Shown here one piece after another: positions 1 to 9,078 of a stretch of 58,616 nucleotides of DNA. The notes under the pieces are model-generated. The model worked only from the letters and a program-made list of their open reading frames with translations, had not been told where the DNA came from and did not search any database. The translations under genes were made by a program, and so were the position numbers. The stretch lies in NCBI RefSeq assembly GCF_030523955.1, contig NZ_JAUNHL010000011.1, positions 1 through 58,616 on the forward strand. The letters are read 5' to 3'. The number at the start of each line of letters is the position of its first letter. The stretch's first letter is position 1. The stretch is from Neisseria sp. GTDB taxonomy: Bacteria; Pseudomonadota; Gammaproteobacteria; Burkholderiales; Neisseriaceae.

Positions 1-40
1 ACTGCTTTATGGGCACCTCTTCGCATTTGTTGCACTTAGA

Positions 41-201
41 TTGTCAATTCAAGGGCAAAAACCGCGTATGCAAGGCAAAAAGCACAGCAAGGTTGAACAC
101 CTTGCGAGCATTTTTAACGCCGCAGACGGGTTTTTTTGGCCAAAAACACCGCCGTTGCGTTAATTGTCGACAGACCCTAGGGTCTGTTGACAATAGACCC
201 T
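41..201. repeat. Dispersed repeat family R2, copy 1
   Basis: This stretch shares several blocks with 16094-16271 and 45726-45856: GCAAAAACCGCGTATGCAAGG, a block ending AAGGTTGAACACCTTGC, and a terminal CGTTGCGTT followed by a GTCGACA-like end. It closes in the palindrome GTCGACAGACCCTAGGGTC. A short open frame across it (positions 9-203) is not a gene. I do not recognise the family. The edges are approximate. Confidence 0.6.
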
Positions 202-250
202 AGCTTTAATGAACATTAATTTCAATAAGGTAGATTAGAAAATCAAAACT

Positions 251-285
251 ATGCCTGTCTGAAAAAATATTTTTCAGACAGGCAT
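251..285. terminator. Inverted DUS pair, terminator-like
   Basis: Two TGCCTGTCTGAA uptake sequences face each other and form a perfect stem with an A/T-rich loop, followed by TTTCTTT. Inverted DUS pairs commonly act as rho-independent terminators in Neisseria. No gene is visible immediately upstream within the window, so it may serve a gene beyond the left edge. Confidence 0.6.
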
Positions 286-320
286 TTCTTTGGAAAACGA
301 TTTCGCAATACGAATGCACA

Positions 321-344
321 GTCTAAGGGCTGTTGACACAACGG
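321..344. repeat. Short fragment resembling the R2 terminus
   Basis: The bases GTCTAAGGGCTGTTGACACA resemble the GGTCTGTTGACA-type end of the R2 repeats and lie just before the first CREE. It may be a solo end left by deletion. The match is short. Confidence 0.35.
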
Positions 345-354
345 TTTTACCTTA

Positions 355-462
355 TATAGCAGATTAACTTAACTTTCGCTACGGCGTTGCTGCGCCTTGT
401 CGTACTATTTGTACTGTCTGCGGCTTGCTGCCTTGTATCGAAAATTAATTAAATCTGCTATA
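355..462 (+). repeat. Correia-like repeat (CREE), short form, copy 1
   Basis: This 108-bp element begins TATAGCAGATTAACTTAAC and ends AATTAAATCTGCTATA, so its ends are imperfect inverted repeats bounded by TA. The core contains CGGCGTTGCTGCGCCTTG, GTACTATTTGTACTGTCTGC and GGCTTGCTGCC, which match the core layout I recall for neisserial Correia elements. Its length fits the internally deleted class of about 105 bp. Confidence 0.85.
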
Positions 463-566
463 GCGGATTAACTTAACTTTCGTTACGGCGTTGCTGCGCC
501 TTGCCGTACTACTTGTACTGTCTGCGGCTTGCTGCCTTGTATCGAAAATTAATTAAATCCGCTATA
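459..566 (+). repeat. Correia-like repeat (CREE), short form, copy 2, in tandem
   Basis: A second copy in the same orientation shares its first TATA with the end of copy 1, so the two are fused head to tail. It is nearly identical in the core and has the more usual TATAGCGGATT ends. The tandem could come from a second insertion at the TA target or from local duplication. Confidence 0.85.
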
Positions 567-718
567 TATCGAAAATATGTGAAATTCAAGCTATGATGCC
601 CTTATCAAATTTAGGATGTGTCGCCCACAGGCTTGCGAAGTGTTTTGTAAAGCAAGAACTTTTCCAAGCCGTTTTTATCACAACGAAACAACGTTCATCA
701 TTAATAGAAAGAAGCAAA

Positions 719-1078
719 ATGAAATCAAGCAAAAAATTCTGGCTACTCAGCCTTGCCGCCCTATTCAGCCTCAGCGCTTGCGGCGAGAGCGAAAACGAGC
801 GCGACAGCGATTCGCAATACGAACAAACCGACAACCGCGATAACGACGAGCGCGATGATGATAAGCGCGACAACAACCGGAATAGCGACCGCGGCGACGA
901 TAACCGGAACGACAGCAGGAACGGCAACAATCGAGACGAAGATAATAGAAGCAACAACAGGAACGGCAACGATCGCGATGACGACGATAACGATCGCGGC
1001 AACGATAAACAGAACGATGAAGATGATAAAAACGACGACGATCGGGATGATGATAACGAAAACGACGAGAAGCGTTAG
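719..1078 (+). CDS. Small Asp/Asn/Arg-rich lipoprotein, function unknown
   Basis: The 119-residue product begins with a lipoprotein signal peptide: a basic Lys4-Lys5-type start, a hydrophobic stretch, and lipobox LSAC with the lipidated cysteine at residue 21. The whole mature part is low-complexity, made almost only of Asp, Asn, Arg and Glu with some Ser and Gly, in imperfect short repeats such as NDxRDDD. No folded domain is visible. The start at 719 is preferred over an earlier in-frame ATG at 593 because only it places the signal peptide at the N-terminus, with an AGAAAG ribosome site upstream. I do not recognise a family. The mature chain would be very highly charged and disordered, perhaps binding cations or polyanions. 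It stands alone between CREE copies. Confidence 0.7.
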   Translation: MKSSKKFWLLSLAALFSLSACGESENERDSDSQYEQTDNRDNDERDDDKRDNNRNSDRGDDNRNDSRNGNNRDEDNRSNNRNGNDRDDDDNDRGNDKQNDEDDKNDDDRDDDNENDEKR

Positions 1079-1320
1079 CCGACACCACCCGAAAGCTTTT
1101 TGCAAAGCCGTTTTTAAATCTGTCCTCCATACTCGCCGGCCTGGTTCGGACATCCCAAAATTTATTGCCACTCAAGGGTCTGCCGTCTGAGTGACAAAAA
1201 AGTTTTCGCTCAGGTTTACTCTTAATGAAAAATGCCTGTCTGAAAAGTTTTAGCTTTGCTAAACCTCGCAAGTTTATTTTCAAACAGAAATTTTAATCTA
1301 CAGAGAAACCAATGGCTTAA

Positions 1321-1426
1321 TATAGCGGATTTAATTAATTTTCGATACAAGGCAGCAAGCCGCAGACAGTACAAGTAGTACGGCAAGGCGCAGCAACGCC
1401 GTAGCGAAAGTTAAGTTAATCCGCTA
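1321..1426 (-). repeat. Correia-like repeat (CREE), short form, copy 3
   Basis: This is the reverse complement of the copies at 355 and 459. It begins TATAGCGGATTTAATTAAT and ends AAGTTAATCCGCTA, having lost the last TA. The core is intact. Confidence 0.85.
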
Positions 1427-1457
1427 ACCAACTATACTTTCTCTTCAATCGATTCGC

Positions 1458-1477
1458 TATAGCGGATTAATACTATA
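1458..1477. repeat. CREE terminal remnant
   Basis: The 20 bases TATAGCGGATTAATACTATA look like a CREE left end joined almost directly to a TATA right end, as if the interior had been deleted. It sits 31 bases after CREE copy 3. Confidence 0.4.
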
Positions 1478-1489
1478 AAAATTCCATTA

Positions 1490-1624
1490 TTTATAGTAGA
1501 TTTAAAATAAAACTCCGAGATTGGAGCGCGGACGTCCTCGTCCGCAAAATATCCAGAATCATACATAAAAAGCGGACGAAAACGTCCACGCTATATCGGA
1601 CATTTTATTTGAATCGACTATAAA
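1490..1624. mobile_element. Small inverted-repeat element (MITE-like) with TA flanks
   Basis: The left end TTTATAGTAGATTTAAAATA and the reverse complement of the right end, TTTATAGTCGATTCAAATAA, match over most of 20 bases. TA dinucleotides flank both sides. Inside, GCGGACGTCCTCGTCCGC pairs imperfectly with a second arm near 1571-1594, giving a large hairpin. It has no coding capacity. It lies just before the alaS terminator. Confidence 0.55.
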
Positions 1625-1632
1625 TAAACTCA

Positions 1633-1665
1633 TAGGCCTGTCTGAAACCGTTTCAGACAGGCCTA
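1633..1665 (-). terminator. alaS terminator formed by an inverted DUS pair
   Basis: Two copies of the variant AGGCCTGTCTGAA face each other with a 4-base loop, directly downstream of the alaS stop on the minus strand. The outer base pairs extend the stem beyond the 12-mer. Confidence 0.75.
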
Positions 1666-1680
1666 TTTTCAATCACCCAA

Positions 1681-4575
1681 TCAAGCCAGCTTGCCGCTGA
1701 CCCAATCTGCCACGCTGTTTAGCGCTTCGGGCAGTTTATCCACTTCGGTTCCGCCGGCCTGTGCCAAATCCGGCCGGCCGCCGCCTTTGCCGCCGATTTG
1801 TTCGGCAACAAATTTCACCAGATCGCCGGCTTTCACTTTGGCGGTCAACGGCTTGGACACCCCCGCGCACAGCGATGCTTTGCCGTCGTTTACCGCTGCC
1901 AGCAGAATCACGGCGTTGTCGGATTTGCCGGTAAGGTCGGTAACGATGTCGCGCAGGGCGCCTGCTTCGGCGTCGATTTGGGCAACCACCAGTTTGGCCG
2001 CGCCTAAATCTTTTGCGTTGTCCAGCAGTTTGGCGCCGGCGTGTACCGCCAGTTCGGCTTTGGCTTTGGCCAATTCTTTTTCCAATGCTTTGCTTTGCGC
2101 GGCATGGGCTTGGATTTTGGCCAACACGTCTTTTTCGGTTTGCGCTTTCACTTCGCCGATGATGTCGCGCACCAAGCGCTCTTGGCCTTGCGCCCATTTG
2201 AGGGCGTTCAGGCCGGTAATGGCTTCGATGCGGCGGATACCGGCGGCGATGCCGCCTTCGCTGATGATTTTGAAGAGACCGATGTCGCCGGTGCGGGAAA
2301 CGTGGGTGCCGCCGCACAATTCGGTGGAAAAGTCGCCCATCTGCAACACGCGCACTTCGTCGCCGTATTTTTCGCCAAACAGCATCATGGCGCCGGTTTT
2401 TTGTGCGTCTTCCATGCTCATCAACGCGGCTTTCACTTCGACGTTGGCGAGAATGGCGGCGTTCACGCGGCGCTCGACTTCGGCGATTTCTTCGGCACTC
2501 ACGGCTTGCGGGTGGGAAATGTCGAAGCGGGTGACTTCGGCGGTTACCAGCGAGCCTTTTTGTTCGACGTGGCTGCCGAGCACGTCGCGCAGGGCTTGGT
2601 GCATCAGGTGGGTGGCGCTGTGGTTGCGCATATTGGCGTTGCGGATGTCGTTGTCGATTTCGGCGGTGATGCTGTCGCCCACTTTCAGACGGCCTGAAAC
2701 CACGATGCCGAACTGGCCGTGTACGGCGGCTTTGATTTTTTGCGTGTCGCGCACTTCGAAACGGTTGCCGCCGGCAAAAATATAGCCGACGTCTCCGATT
2801 TGGCCGCCGCTTTCGGCGTAGAACGGGGTGCGGTCGAGCACCACGGCGCCGCTGTCGCCTTCGGCCAATTCTTCTACCGGCTCGCTGCCTTTATAGAGGG
2901 CGAGGATTTTGGCTTCGGTTTGGCGTTCGATGTAGCCGGTGAATTCGGTGTCCTGCCCTTCGTAGGCCAGTTGGGTGTCGGCTTTGAAGTTTTGTGCGGC
3001 GCGGGCGCGGGCGCGCTGGGCTTCCATTTCGCGGTTGAAGCCTTCTTCGTCAAGCTCGATGCCCAATTCACGCGCCATGTCGGCGGTCAGGTCGTAGGGG
3101 AAGCCGTAGGTGTCGTAGAGTTTGAAAATATGCTCGCCGGAAAGAATCATTTTGCTGTTGGCGATGTTTTCGTTCACATACGCTTCCAGCGCTTCGGCAA
3201 ACGGGCGGTCTTCGGGCGCGGTTTCGCTTTTTTCCAGCACTTGCGCCAAGCCGAAGCTTTCGCTTTCGTTCAGACGGCCTGCTTTTTGTTTGCGCACCAC
3301 AATCATTTTTTGGTCGGCGTTTTGGCGCGAGGCAACAGTAAACTCGATACCGTCGGCGGTTTTCAGCTTCAAGGGTTCGCCTACGCCGTCCACAGGCAGC
3401 AGGCTTTCGAGTTTGAGGAACTGCATGCCGCGCCATACTTGGTTAAACAGCCCCATACCTTTTTCCAAGGTTTCGCCGAAGCGTGCTTCTTCGCCGCGCA
3501 GCGCTTCCATAATCTGGGTTTGCTTTTCTTTCAACTCGGGATAAGCGCCGCCCATTTCTTTCACCAAATCGGGCACCAGTTTGTAGAAGAAGGCATTTTT
3601 CTGGCCGAGTTTGTAACCGTGGCGCACGGCGCGGCGGATGATACGGCGCAACACATAACCACGTCCTTCGTTACCCGGCATCACGCCGTCGGCAATCAGG
3701 AAGGAGCAGGCGCGGATGTGGTCGGCAATCACTTTCAGGCTGGGAATATCCATGCTGAATGCCACGCCGGTTTCGCGGGCGGCGGCTTTGAGCAGGTTTT
3801 CAAACAGATCGATTTCGTAGTTGCTGTTCACATGCTGCATCACGGCGGCCATGCGCTCCAAGCCCATGCCGGTATCCACCGAGGGTTTGGGCAGCGGGTT
3901 CATATTGCCCGCTTCGTCACGGTTGAACTGCATGAATACATTGTTCCAGATTTCGATAAAGCGGTCGCCGTCTTCTTCGGCGCTTCCGGGTGGGCCGCCC
4001 CAGATATGCTCGCCGTGGTCGTAGAAAATCTCGGTGCAGGGGCCGCAGGGGCCGGTGTCGCCCATCTGCCAGAAGTTGTCGGAGGCGTAGCGGCCGCCTT
4101 TGTTGTCGCCGATGCGGATGATTTTTTCGGCGGGCAGGCCGATTTCGTTGAGCCAGATGTTGTAGGCTTCATCGTCTTCGGCATAAACGGTGGCCAACAG
4201 TTTTTCTTTGGGCAGGTTCAGCCATTCGGGGCTGGTGAGGAATTCCCAGGCGAATTTGATGGCGTCGTGTTTGAAATAGTCGCCGAACGAGAAGTTGCCC
4301 ATCATTTCAAAGAAAGTGTGGTGGCGGGCGGTATAGCCGACGTTTTCAAGGTCGTTGTGTTTGCCGCCGGCGCGCACGCATTTTTGTGCGGTGGTGGCGC
4401 GGGTGTAGGGGCGTTTGTCGAAGCCGAGGAACACGTCTTTAAATTGGTTCATGCCGGCGTTGGTGAACAGCAGCGTCGGGTCGTCGTGCGGCACCAGCGA
4501 AGAAGAGCGGACGATTTGGTGTCCTTTGGATTCAAAGAATTGTAGAAATTTTTGGCGTAATTCGGCAGTTTTCAT
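1681..4575 (-). CDS. alaS: Alanyl-tRNA synthetase (with an internal insertion)
   Basis: This enzyme charges tRNA-Ala in the cytoplasm and edits mischarged Ser and Gly. The 964-residue product has the class II catalytic domain from residue 1 (motif 2 region around [19 protein letters not shown]), the conserved [11 protein letters not shown] segment near 310-320, and the editing domain with zinc ligands HSATH at 652-656 and CGGTH at 754-758. It ends with the C-Ala region carrying [15 protein letters not shown]. The start at 4575 ([10 protein letters not shown]) matches the family; an upstream in-frame ATG adds only 19 low-complexity residues. The usual length is about 875. The surplus lies mainly at about residues 381-470, between the tRNA-binding region and the conserved [16 protein letters not shown]. 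Two uptake sequences of another dialect (AGGCCGTCTGAA) lie inside the gene at 3269-3280 and 2684-2695. Confidence 0.97.
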   Translation of the reverse strand: MKTAELRQKFLQFFESKGHQIVRSSSLVPHDDPTLLFTNAGMNQFKDVFLGFDKRPYTRATTAQKCVRAGGKHNDLENVGYTARHHTFFEMMGNFSFGDYFKHDAIKFAWEFLTSPEWLNLPKEKLLATVYAEDDEAYNIWLNEIGLPAEKIIRIGDNKGGRYASDNFWQMGDTGPCGPCTEIFYDHGEHIWGGPPGSAEEDGDRFIEIWNNVFMQFNRDEAGNMNPLPKPSVDTGMGLERMAAVMQHVNSNYEIDLFENLLKAAARETGVAFSMDIPSLKVIADHIRACSFLIADGVMPGNEGRGYVLRRIIRRAVRHGYKLGQKNAFFYKLVPDLVKEMGGAYPELKEKQTQIMEALRGEEARFGETLEKGMGLFNQVWRGMQFLKLESLLPVDGVGEPLKLKTADGIEFTVASRQNADQKMIVVRKQKAGRLNESESFGLAQVLEKSETAPEDRPFAEALEAYVNENIANSKMILSGEHIFKLYDTYGFPYDLTADMARELGIELDEEGFNREMEAQRARARAAQNFKADTQLAYEGQDTEFTGYIERQTEAKILALYKGSEPVEELAEGDSGAVVLDRTPFYAESGGQIGDVGYIFAGGNRFEVRDTQKIKAAVHGQFGIVVSGRLKVGDSITAEIDNDIRNANMRNHSATHLMHQALRDVLGSHVEQKGSLVTAEVTRFDISHPQAVSAEEIAEVERRVNAAILANVEVKAALMSMEDAQKTGAMMLFGEKYGDEVRVLQMGDFSTELCGGTHVSRTGDIGLFKIISEGGIAAGIRRIEAITGLNALKWAQGQERLVRDIIGEVKAQTEKDVLAKIQAHAAQSKALEKELAKAKAELAVHAGAKLLDNAKDLGAAKLVVAQIDAEAGALRDIVTDLTGKSDNAVILLAAVNDGKASLCAGVSKPLTAKVKAGDLVKFVAEQIGGKGGGRPDLAQAGGTEVDKLPEALNSVADWVSGKLA

Positions 4576-5202
4576 GGTGGTTTCGTCAAATGGTTTAAAT
4601 GGTTTAAACGGTTTCAGACAGGCATTCCGCAAAGGATAAATGCCTGTCTGAAATCAATAGGAAAATATGCTGTATATTACCTTAGATTTTATCCGCCGCC
4701 TATTCATAAGGCCGGGGACTTTGCAAAAAACCTGAAGGGCAGTGCAATAATGCCGTAACCAACTTTTTCCGCTCCCGCATAAAGGCGTTAAAAAAGCATA
4801 CACATTATCTGTGGATAACTTTGTGCATAACACGAGTATAAATGTAAAAATGCCAGCCAAAGCAAGCGCCGCTCCGTTGCTGCTCAAAAAGTAAGCAATA
4901 ATTTATATTATTAAAAACAAATACTTAAAATACAAACATTGATTTAAAAGGGAAAATATCTGCTTGACAAACCTGCGGTAAAACGCAACGTCTTCATGTG
5001 CATCATTTAATTTTCTGATAATAAATTCAGGCAGTATTTTCTGCCAAACGATGCCTGTCTGAATATTTTTACCTGCTTCGGTATTCGTTCGACACTGGTC
5101 ATGGATATAAAGAACAGGCAGATAGCTGCCCGAGCCCATCGTTTCACGGTACAATACCGCATCTTTTCCAACCCACTATTTCTATTAATCGACGAAATCA
5201 TT
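4576..5202. other. Intergenic region between alaS and proS
   Basis: This divergent region should hold promoters for alaS (leftwards) and proS (rightwards). It contains an inverted DUS pair with a long loop at 4611-4654 and a single DUS at 5052-5063. Short open frames at 4654-4887 and 4903-5154 on the minus strand have no convincing start site or recognisable product. I see no RNA gene. Confidence 0.6.
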
Positions 5203-6915
5203 ATGAAAGCCAGCCATTTTTTCATCTCCACCTTAAAAGAAGCCCCGGCCGAAGCCACCCTGCCCAGCCACCAATTAATGATACGCGCCGGCTTGATCAA
5301 ACCGGTGGCTTCCGGCCTGTATACTTGGATGCCGATGGGCTTGCGCGTTTTGCGCAAAGTGGAAAACATCGTGCGCGAAGAGATGAACAAAGCCGGTAGT
5401 GTGGAATTGCTGATGCCGGTAATCCAGCCTGCCGAATTGTGGCAGGAATCCGGCCGCTGGGAGTTTTACGGCAAAGAATTGCTGCGCATCAAAGACCGCC
5501 ACGAGCGCGATTTCTGCATGGGCCCCACCTGCGAAGAGGTGATTACCGACATCGTGCGCAAAGAAATCACGAGCTACAAACAGTTACCGAAAAACTTCTA
5601 TCACATCCAAACCAAATTCCGTGATGAAGTACGCCCGCGTTTCGGCGTGATGCGCGCCCGCGAATTTGTAATGAAAGATGCCTATTCTTTCCACGCCGAT
5701 TATGAATCGTTGGAACAAACCTACCGCGATATGTACGATGCCTATTGCCGCGTATTCGACCGCCTGGGCCTGAACTACCGCCCGGTAGCGGCCGACACCG
5801 GCAGCATCGGCGGCACCGGCTCGCATGAATTCCAAGTACTGGCCGACAGCGGTGAAGACGTCATCGCCTACAGCGACGCTTCCTCATTCGCCGCCAACGT
5901 GGAATTGGCCGCCACCCTGCCCCAGCAAGGCGAACGCGCACCGGCAAGCGAAACGCTGACCAAAGTGCACACGCCCGCAGTAAAAACCATTGCTGCTTTG
6001 GTGGAGTTTTTGAACATCCCGATTGAGCGTACACTGAAATCCATCGTGGTCGAAGGCGAAGAAGAAGGCGAAATCGTATTGCTGCTGTTGCGCGGCGATC
6101 ACGATTTCAACGACATCAAAGCCGAAAAACTGCCCGGCATCAAATCCCCGCTCACCATGGCCGCCCCTGCTCTGATTCAAGAAAAATTCGGTGCCAACGG
6201 CGGCTCCTTGGGCCCGGTAGGCTTCCAAGGCAAAGTCTATGCCGACTACGCTACCGAAAAACTGGCCGATACCGTCATCGGCGCCAACGAAGACGACTAC
6301 CACTACACCGGCTTTAACTTCGGCCGCGACTGCCCCGAGCCGGAATTTGTCGACTTGCGCAATGTCGTGGAAGGCGATCCCAGCCCCGACGGCCAAGGTA
6401 CGCTGAAACTGGCGCGCGGCATCGAAGTCGGCCATGTATTCCAATTGCGCGATAAATATTCAGAAATCATGAACGCCAGCTTTTTGGACAACAACGGCAA
6501 AGCGCAAATCATGGAAATGGGCTGCTACGGCATCGGCATCACCCGCATTGTCGCCGCCTCCATCGAACAGAACCACGACGAGCGCGGCATTATCTGGACC
6601 GAAGCCATGGCGCCGTTCCAAGTGGTGATTGTGCCGATGAACTATAAAAAATCCGATGCCGTGCGCGAAGCAGCCGATCGGATTTACGCCGAGCTTATGG
6701 CACAAGGTGTTGATGCCTTGCTGGACGACCGCGACGAGCGCGCCGGCGTGTTGCTGAATGATTCCGAATTGCTGGGCATCCCGCACCGCATCGTTATCGG
6801 CGACCGAGGCTTGAAAGAAGGCACGGTAGAATACGCCCGCCGTACCGACAGCGAAGCCCAAAGCGTGGCGTTCAACGAAGTGGCGGCAAAAGTACTGGCT
6901 GCGTTAAAAGCATAA
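5203..6915 (+). CDS. proS: Prolyl-tRNA synthetase
   Basis: This enzyme charges tRNA-Pro in the cytoplasm. The 570-residue product is the bacterial type, close to the E. coli length of 572. The class II catalytic core is visible, including the [20 protein letters not shown] motif 2 region and the [14 protein letters not shown] segment. The editing (INS) insertion follows at roughly residues 225-405, and motif 3 and the anticodon-binding domain come after [11 protein letters not shown]. The start at ATG 5203 gives [15 protein letters not shown], the family N-terminus; a longer frame from 5101 adds an unrelated 34 residues. It is followed by a DUS-pair terminator and looks monocistronic. Confidence 0.97.
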   Translation: MKASHFFISTLKEAPAEATLPSHQLMIRAGLIKPVASGLYTWMPMGLRVLRKVENIVREEMNKAGSVELLMPVIQPAELWQESGRWEFYGKELLRIKDRHERDFCMGPTCEEVITDIVRKEITSYKQLPKNFYHIQTKFRDEVRPRFGVMRAREFVMKDAYSFHADYESLEQTYRDMYDAYCRVFDRLGLNYRPVAADTGSIGGTGSHEFQVLADSGEDVIAYSDASSFAANVELAATLPQQGERAPASETLTKVHTPAVKTIAALVEFLNIPIERTLKSIVVEGEEEGEIVLLLLRGDHDFNDIKAEKLPGIKSPLTMAAPALIQEKFGANGGSLGPVGFQGKVYADYATEKLADTVIGANEDDYHYTGFNFGRDCPEPEFVDLRNVVEGDPSPDGQGTLKLARGIEVGHVFQLRDKYSEIMNASFLDNNGKAQIMEMGCYGIGITRIVAASIEQNHDERGIIWTEAMAPFQVVIVPMNYKKSDAVREAADRIYAELMAQGVDALLDDRDERAGVLLNDSELLGIPHRIVIGDRGLKEGTVEYARRTDSEAQSVAFNEVAAKVLAALKA

Positions 6916-6938
6916 AAACGTTGCCTTTTACGCCACAA

Positions 6939-6988
6939 ATGCCTGTCTGAAAATATAAAAACCTTTTATTATATTTTCAGACAGGCAT
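6939..6988 (+). terminator. proS terminator, inverted DUS pair
   Basis: Facing DUS at 6940-6951 and 6976-6987 are extended inwards by AATATAA/TTATATT, giving a long stem with a short loop, just after proS and before the next ribosome site. Confidence 0.7.
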
Positions 6989-7023
6989 TGCTTTACCCGA
7001 TTCCGTTCCCAACAGGAGCCACC

Positions 7024-7677
7024 ATGACCCAAGTAAACTTCGAAAACCAAACCGTGCGCGTAAACAATATTTACTGCATCGGCCGCAATTATGTCGACCA
7101 CATTGCCGAACTGCAAAACGAAACACCCACCGAGCCGGTGGTATTTATGAAGCCGAACAACAGCATTCTCAACAACGGTGCAAGCATCAAGCTGCCTGCG
7201 TACAGTCAATCGGTACATTACGAATGCGAGCTCGTGCTGTTAATCGGCAAAGATTGCGACGGCTTAAATGGCGATGATATAAGCGGCATCATCGCCGGCT
7301 ATGGCATCGGCCTAGACTTAACCGCCCGCGACATACAAAGCCGTCTGAAAGAAAAAGGCCTGCCGTGGACCAAAGCCAAAGGCTTCCGCGGCGCGGCCTG
7401 TCTTTCCGGCTTTATCGCGGCGGATAAATTAACCCAGCCGCAGGATTGCGTATTTACCTTCCAAATCAACGGCGAAATCCGCCAACGCGGCCAAACTTCG
7501 ATGATGATTTACCCGATTGCCGCCATTTTGCGTGAGCTAGCGGAAAGCTACGGCCTGAAGCAAGGCGATGTGGTGTTCACCGGCACACCTTCCGGCGTAG
7601 GTGAATTGCACACCGGCGACCGGCTGGCGCTGGATTTGGCGGGCTTGGTACAGGCTGAATTTGTAGTGGCCTATTGA
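7024..7677 (+). CDS. Fumarylacetoacetate hydrolase family protein (acylpyruvase-like)
   Basis: The 217-residue product spans the C-terminal catalytic fold of the FAH superfamily. Metal ligands are visible as the ECE of HYECELVLLIG and the Asp in GIGLDLTARD. The Lys of KAKGF and the GTPSGVG loop are also present. Single-domain members of this size (YcgM and human FAHD1 type) hydrolyse acylpyruvates or decarboxylate oxaloacetate, so this activity is likely but the substrate is an inference. The start at 7024 follows ACAGGAG. The gene stands alone between the proS terminator and an AT-rich island. A 10-base GCCGTCTGAA at 7340-7349 lies in frame. Confidence 0.85.
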   Translation: MTQVNFENQTVRVNNIYCIGRNYVDHIAELQNETPTEPVVFMKPNNSILNNGASIKLPAYSQSVHYECELVLLIGKDCDGLNGDDISGIIAGYGIGLDLTARDIQSRLKEKGLPWTKAKGFRGAACLSGFIAADKLTQPQDCVFTFQINGEIRQRGQTSMMIYPIAAILRELAESYGLKQGDVVFTGTPSGVGELHTGDRLALDLAGLVQAEFVVAY

Positions 7678-8389
7678 GGTTTTGCAAGCTTATTTTTCTC
7701 AATCTGTAGCGAACAAGCCGGCGAATTCCTACAACAGTTTATCAATCATTATCTCCAAAATCATTCCAATGATAATCGTCAATTTAGTGTTGAACAAAAA
7801 TCAAAACATCCACCCATTTCAATAGTTTATTTCTTAAACTTTAATATAATAATTTATAGTGTTGCTGCTTCTTTGAACAAGTTTAGACTGAATCAATATT
7901 TTCTTGAATCTTCAATTTAATTAGGAATCAAATTTATTTAATTTATATTTAAGTTACTGATATTAATGCAGAAAATATTTTAAATTTTGTTTTGTTTCAC
8001 ACTATTTTGCGTTGGCCTTTATCAAGAAAAACAAGATTACCTACCCAAGACCAATAAAAACAATGCTCTTTATGGACATAACAAATAAAGAACATACAAC
8101 TCTATAACATCTATCGGTAGATGATGTGAGGATGTGGTAAAAAAATAAATCTCATTATCTAAAATCTTATTTATTTTAAATTTTGGCTGTGACATTGATT
8201 TTTATGTATTTTTAACAAAAAAAGATAACAATGAAATGTATGAATAAATATGATTATTTATATTCTTGAAAGAATGTGAATTTCATTTTCACTTTGGTAC
8301 ACCAAAAAAGCGGTTAAAATTCTGCATATTTGGTGTGATATTTAGGGATAATCTAGTCAGCCCCTATTGTTTGGAGGTTATTAATAGTA
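7678..8389. other. AT-rich gene-free region
   Basis: About 700 bases of markedly AT-rich sequence with no uptake sequence and no open frame of convincing length on either strand. Composition changes sharply just after the preceding stop codon and stays AT-rich through the next gene. It may be the remains of transferred DNA. I see no tRNA and no clear repeat ends. Confidence 0.6.
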
Positions 8390-8934
8390 ATGAAAGATAC
8401 AAACCAAGCTATGCTGTTAATATTTAAAAATATAGTTTTTTCCCTATAACTACTTATTTTGCTCTCCCTTTACTTATTTTAATTAGCTTGTTTTTTGTTC
8501 CTGAAGGTTATCAGGGTATTTTTATATATTCAAAAACAATACGAGGGACAAGTCAAAACAAATGGCTATTTGATATGTTAAGCTTTTATTCAATTGTGTT
8601 TTTTTGCTTTTCAGTTTTGAAGTATGCTATTTGTGGATTACCTAATAATGTTAGCCAATTAATTGAAAAAAATTTCTATTCAAATAATATAGGGAAAAGT
8701 GTCAGTATAAATAAAATATCTGCTATTTCTTATGCCATTTTAATATTTATATTAGCTTATATTTGTTTTTTTTCACTATTTGAGGCAACAAATACCCCAA
8801 GAAATATAGAAGATTTTCAAAGAGATGCGGTTATCAATTTTTTTATTTTCTTTATTTTAAAGTGTGTACCGACCGTAATAGCGACTTGTTTTTACATTCA
8901 GTCTATGGAGATTAAACGAAATGTCTTGCATTGA
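8390..8934 (+). pseudogene. AT-rich multi-pass membrane protein gene with a frameshift at a T tract
   Basis: ATG 8390, preceded by TTGGAGG, opens a frame reading MKDTNQAMLLIFKNIVFS that stops at 8447-8449. In another frame, hydrophobic coding runs without a stop from 8428 to 8934. The two join if the six-T tract at 8436-8441 had one more T, giving a protein of about 181 residues with four likely membrane segments (near residues 20-40, 65-80, 110-130 and 150-170). As it stands, only a 148-residue product from TTG 8488 is possible. I recognise no family. The cause may be a mutation, a sequencing error at the homopolymer, or slippage-based switching. A DUS-pair terminator follows. Confidence 0.5.
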
Positions 8935-8966
8935 AAAAATAACTACCCAATATTAAACGCATCGCA

Positions 8967-9003
8967 AAAATGCCTGTCTGAAATGTTTTCAGACAGGCAT
9001 TTG
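8967..9003. terminator. Inverted DUS pair between convergent genes
   Basis: Facing DUS at 8971-8982 and 8988-8999 with a 5-base loop and flanking AAAA/TTTG lie between the AT-rich gene and the sodB end. It probably works in both directions. Confidence 0.65.
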
Positions 9004-9017
9004 ATATCAACAAGTCA

Positions 9018-9049
9018 TAAAAATCCGCCCGAATCAAATTCGGGCGGAT
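9018..9049 (-). terminator. sodB rho-independent terminator
   Basis: ATCCGCCCGAA and TTCGGGCGGAT form an 11-bp stem with a 5-base loop. On the minus strand it is followed by TTTTTA, as expected for a terminator after sodB. Confidence 0.75.
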
Positions 9050-9078
9050 GCCGGATTCCGGATTGCGTTTAACCGAAC

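Noticed and set aside
761-1283. Open frames on the strand opposite the small lipoprotein gene
   Set aside because: They arise from the same low-complexity codons read in reverse and give Ile/Val- or Arg-rich products without a start signal.
2719-4545. Open frame of 608 codons on the strand opposite alaS
   Set aside because: It is a mirror of alaS caused by high third-position G and C; its product is low-complexity in Phe, Gly, Ala and Val and it has no ribosome site.
4654-5154. Two short minus-strand frames between alaS and proS
   Set aside because: No ribosome sites, no conserved features, and they cross DUS sequences and the likely promoter region.
7340-7349. GCCGTCTGAA in the FAH-family gene as a foreign uptake sequence
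   Set aside because: Only the 10-base core matches and the flanking AA is wrong for AT- or AG-type DUS, so chance within coding sequence is as likely.
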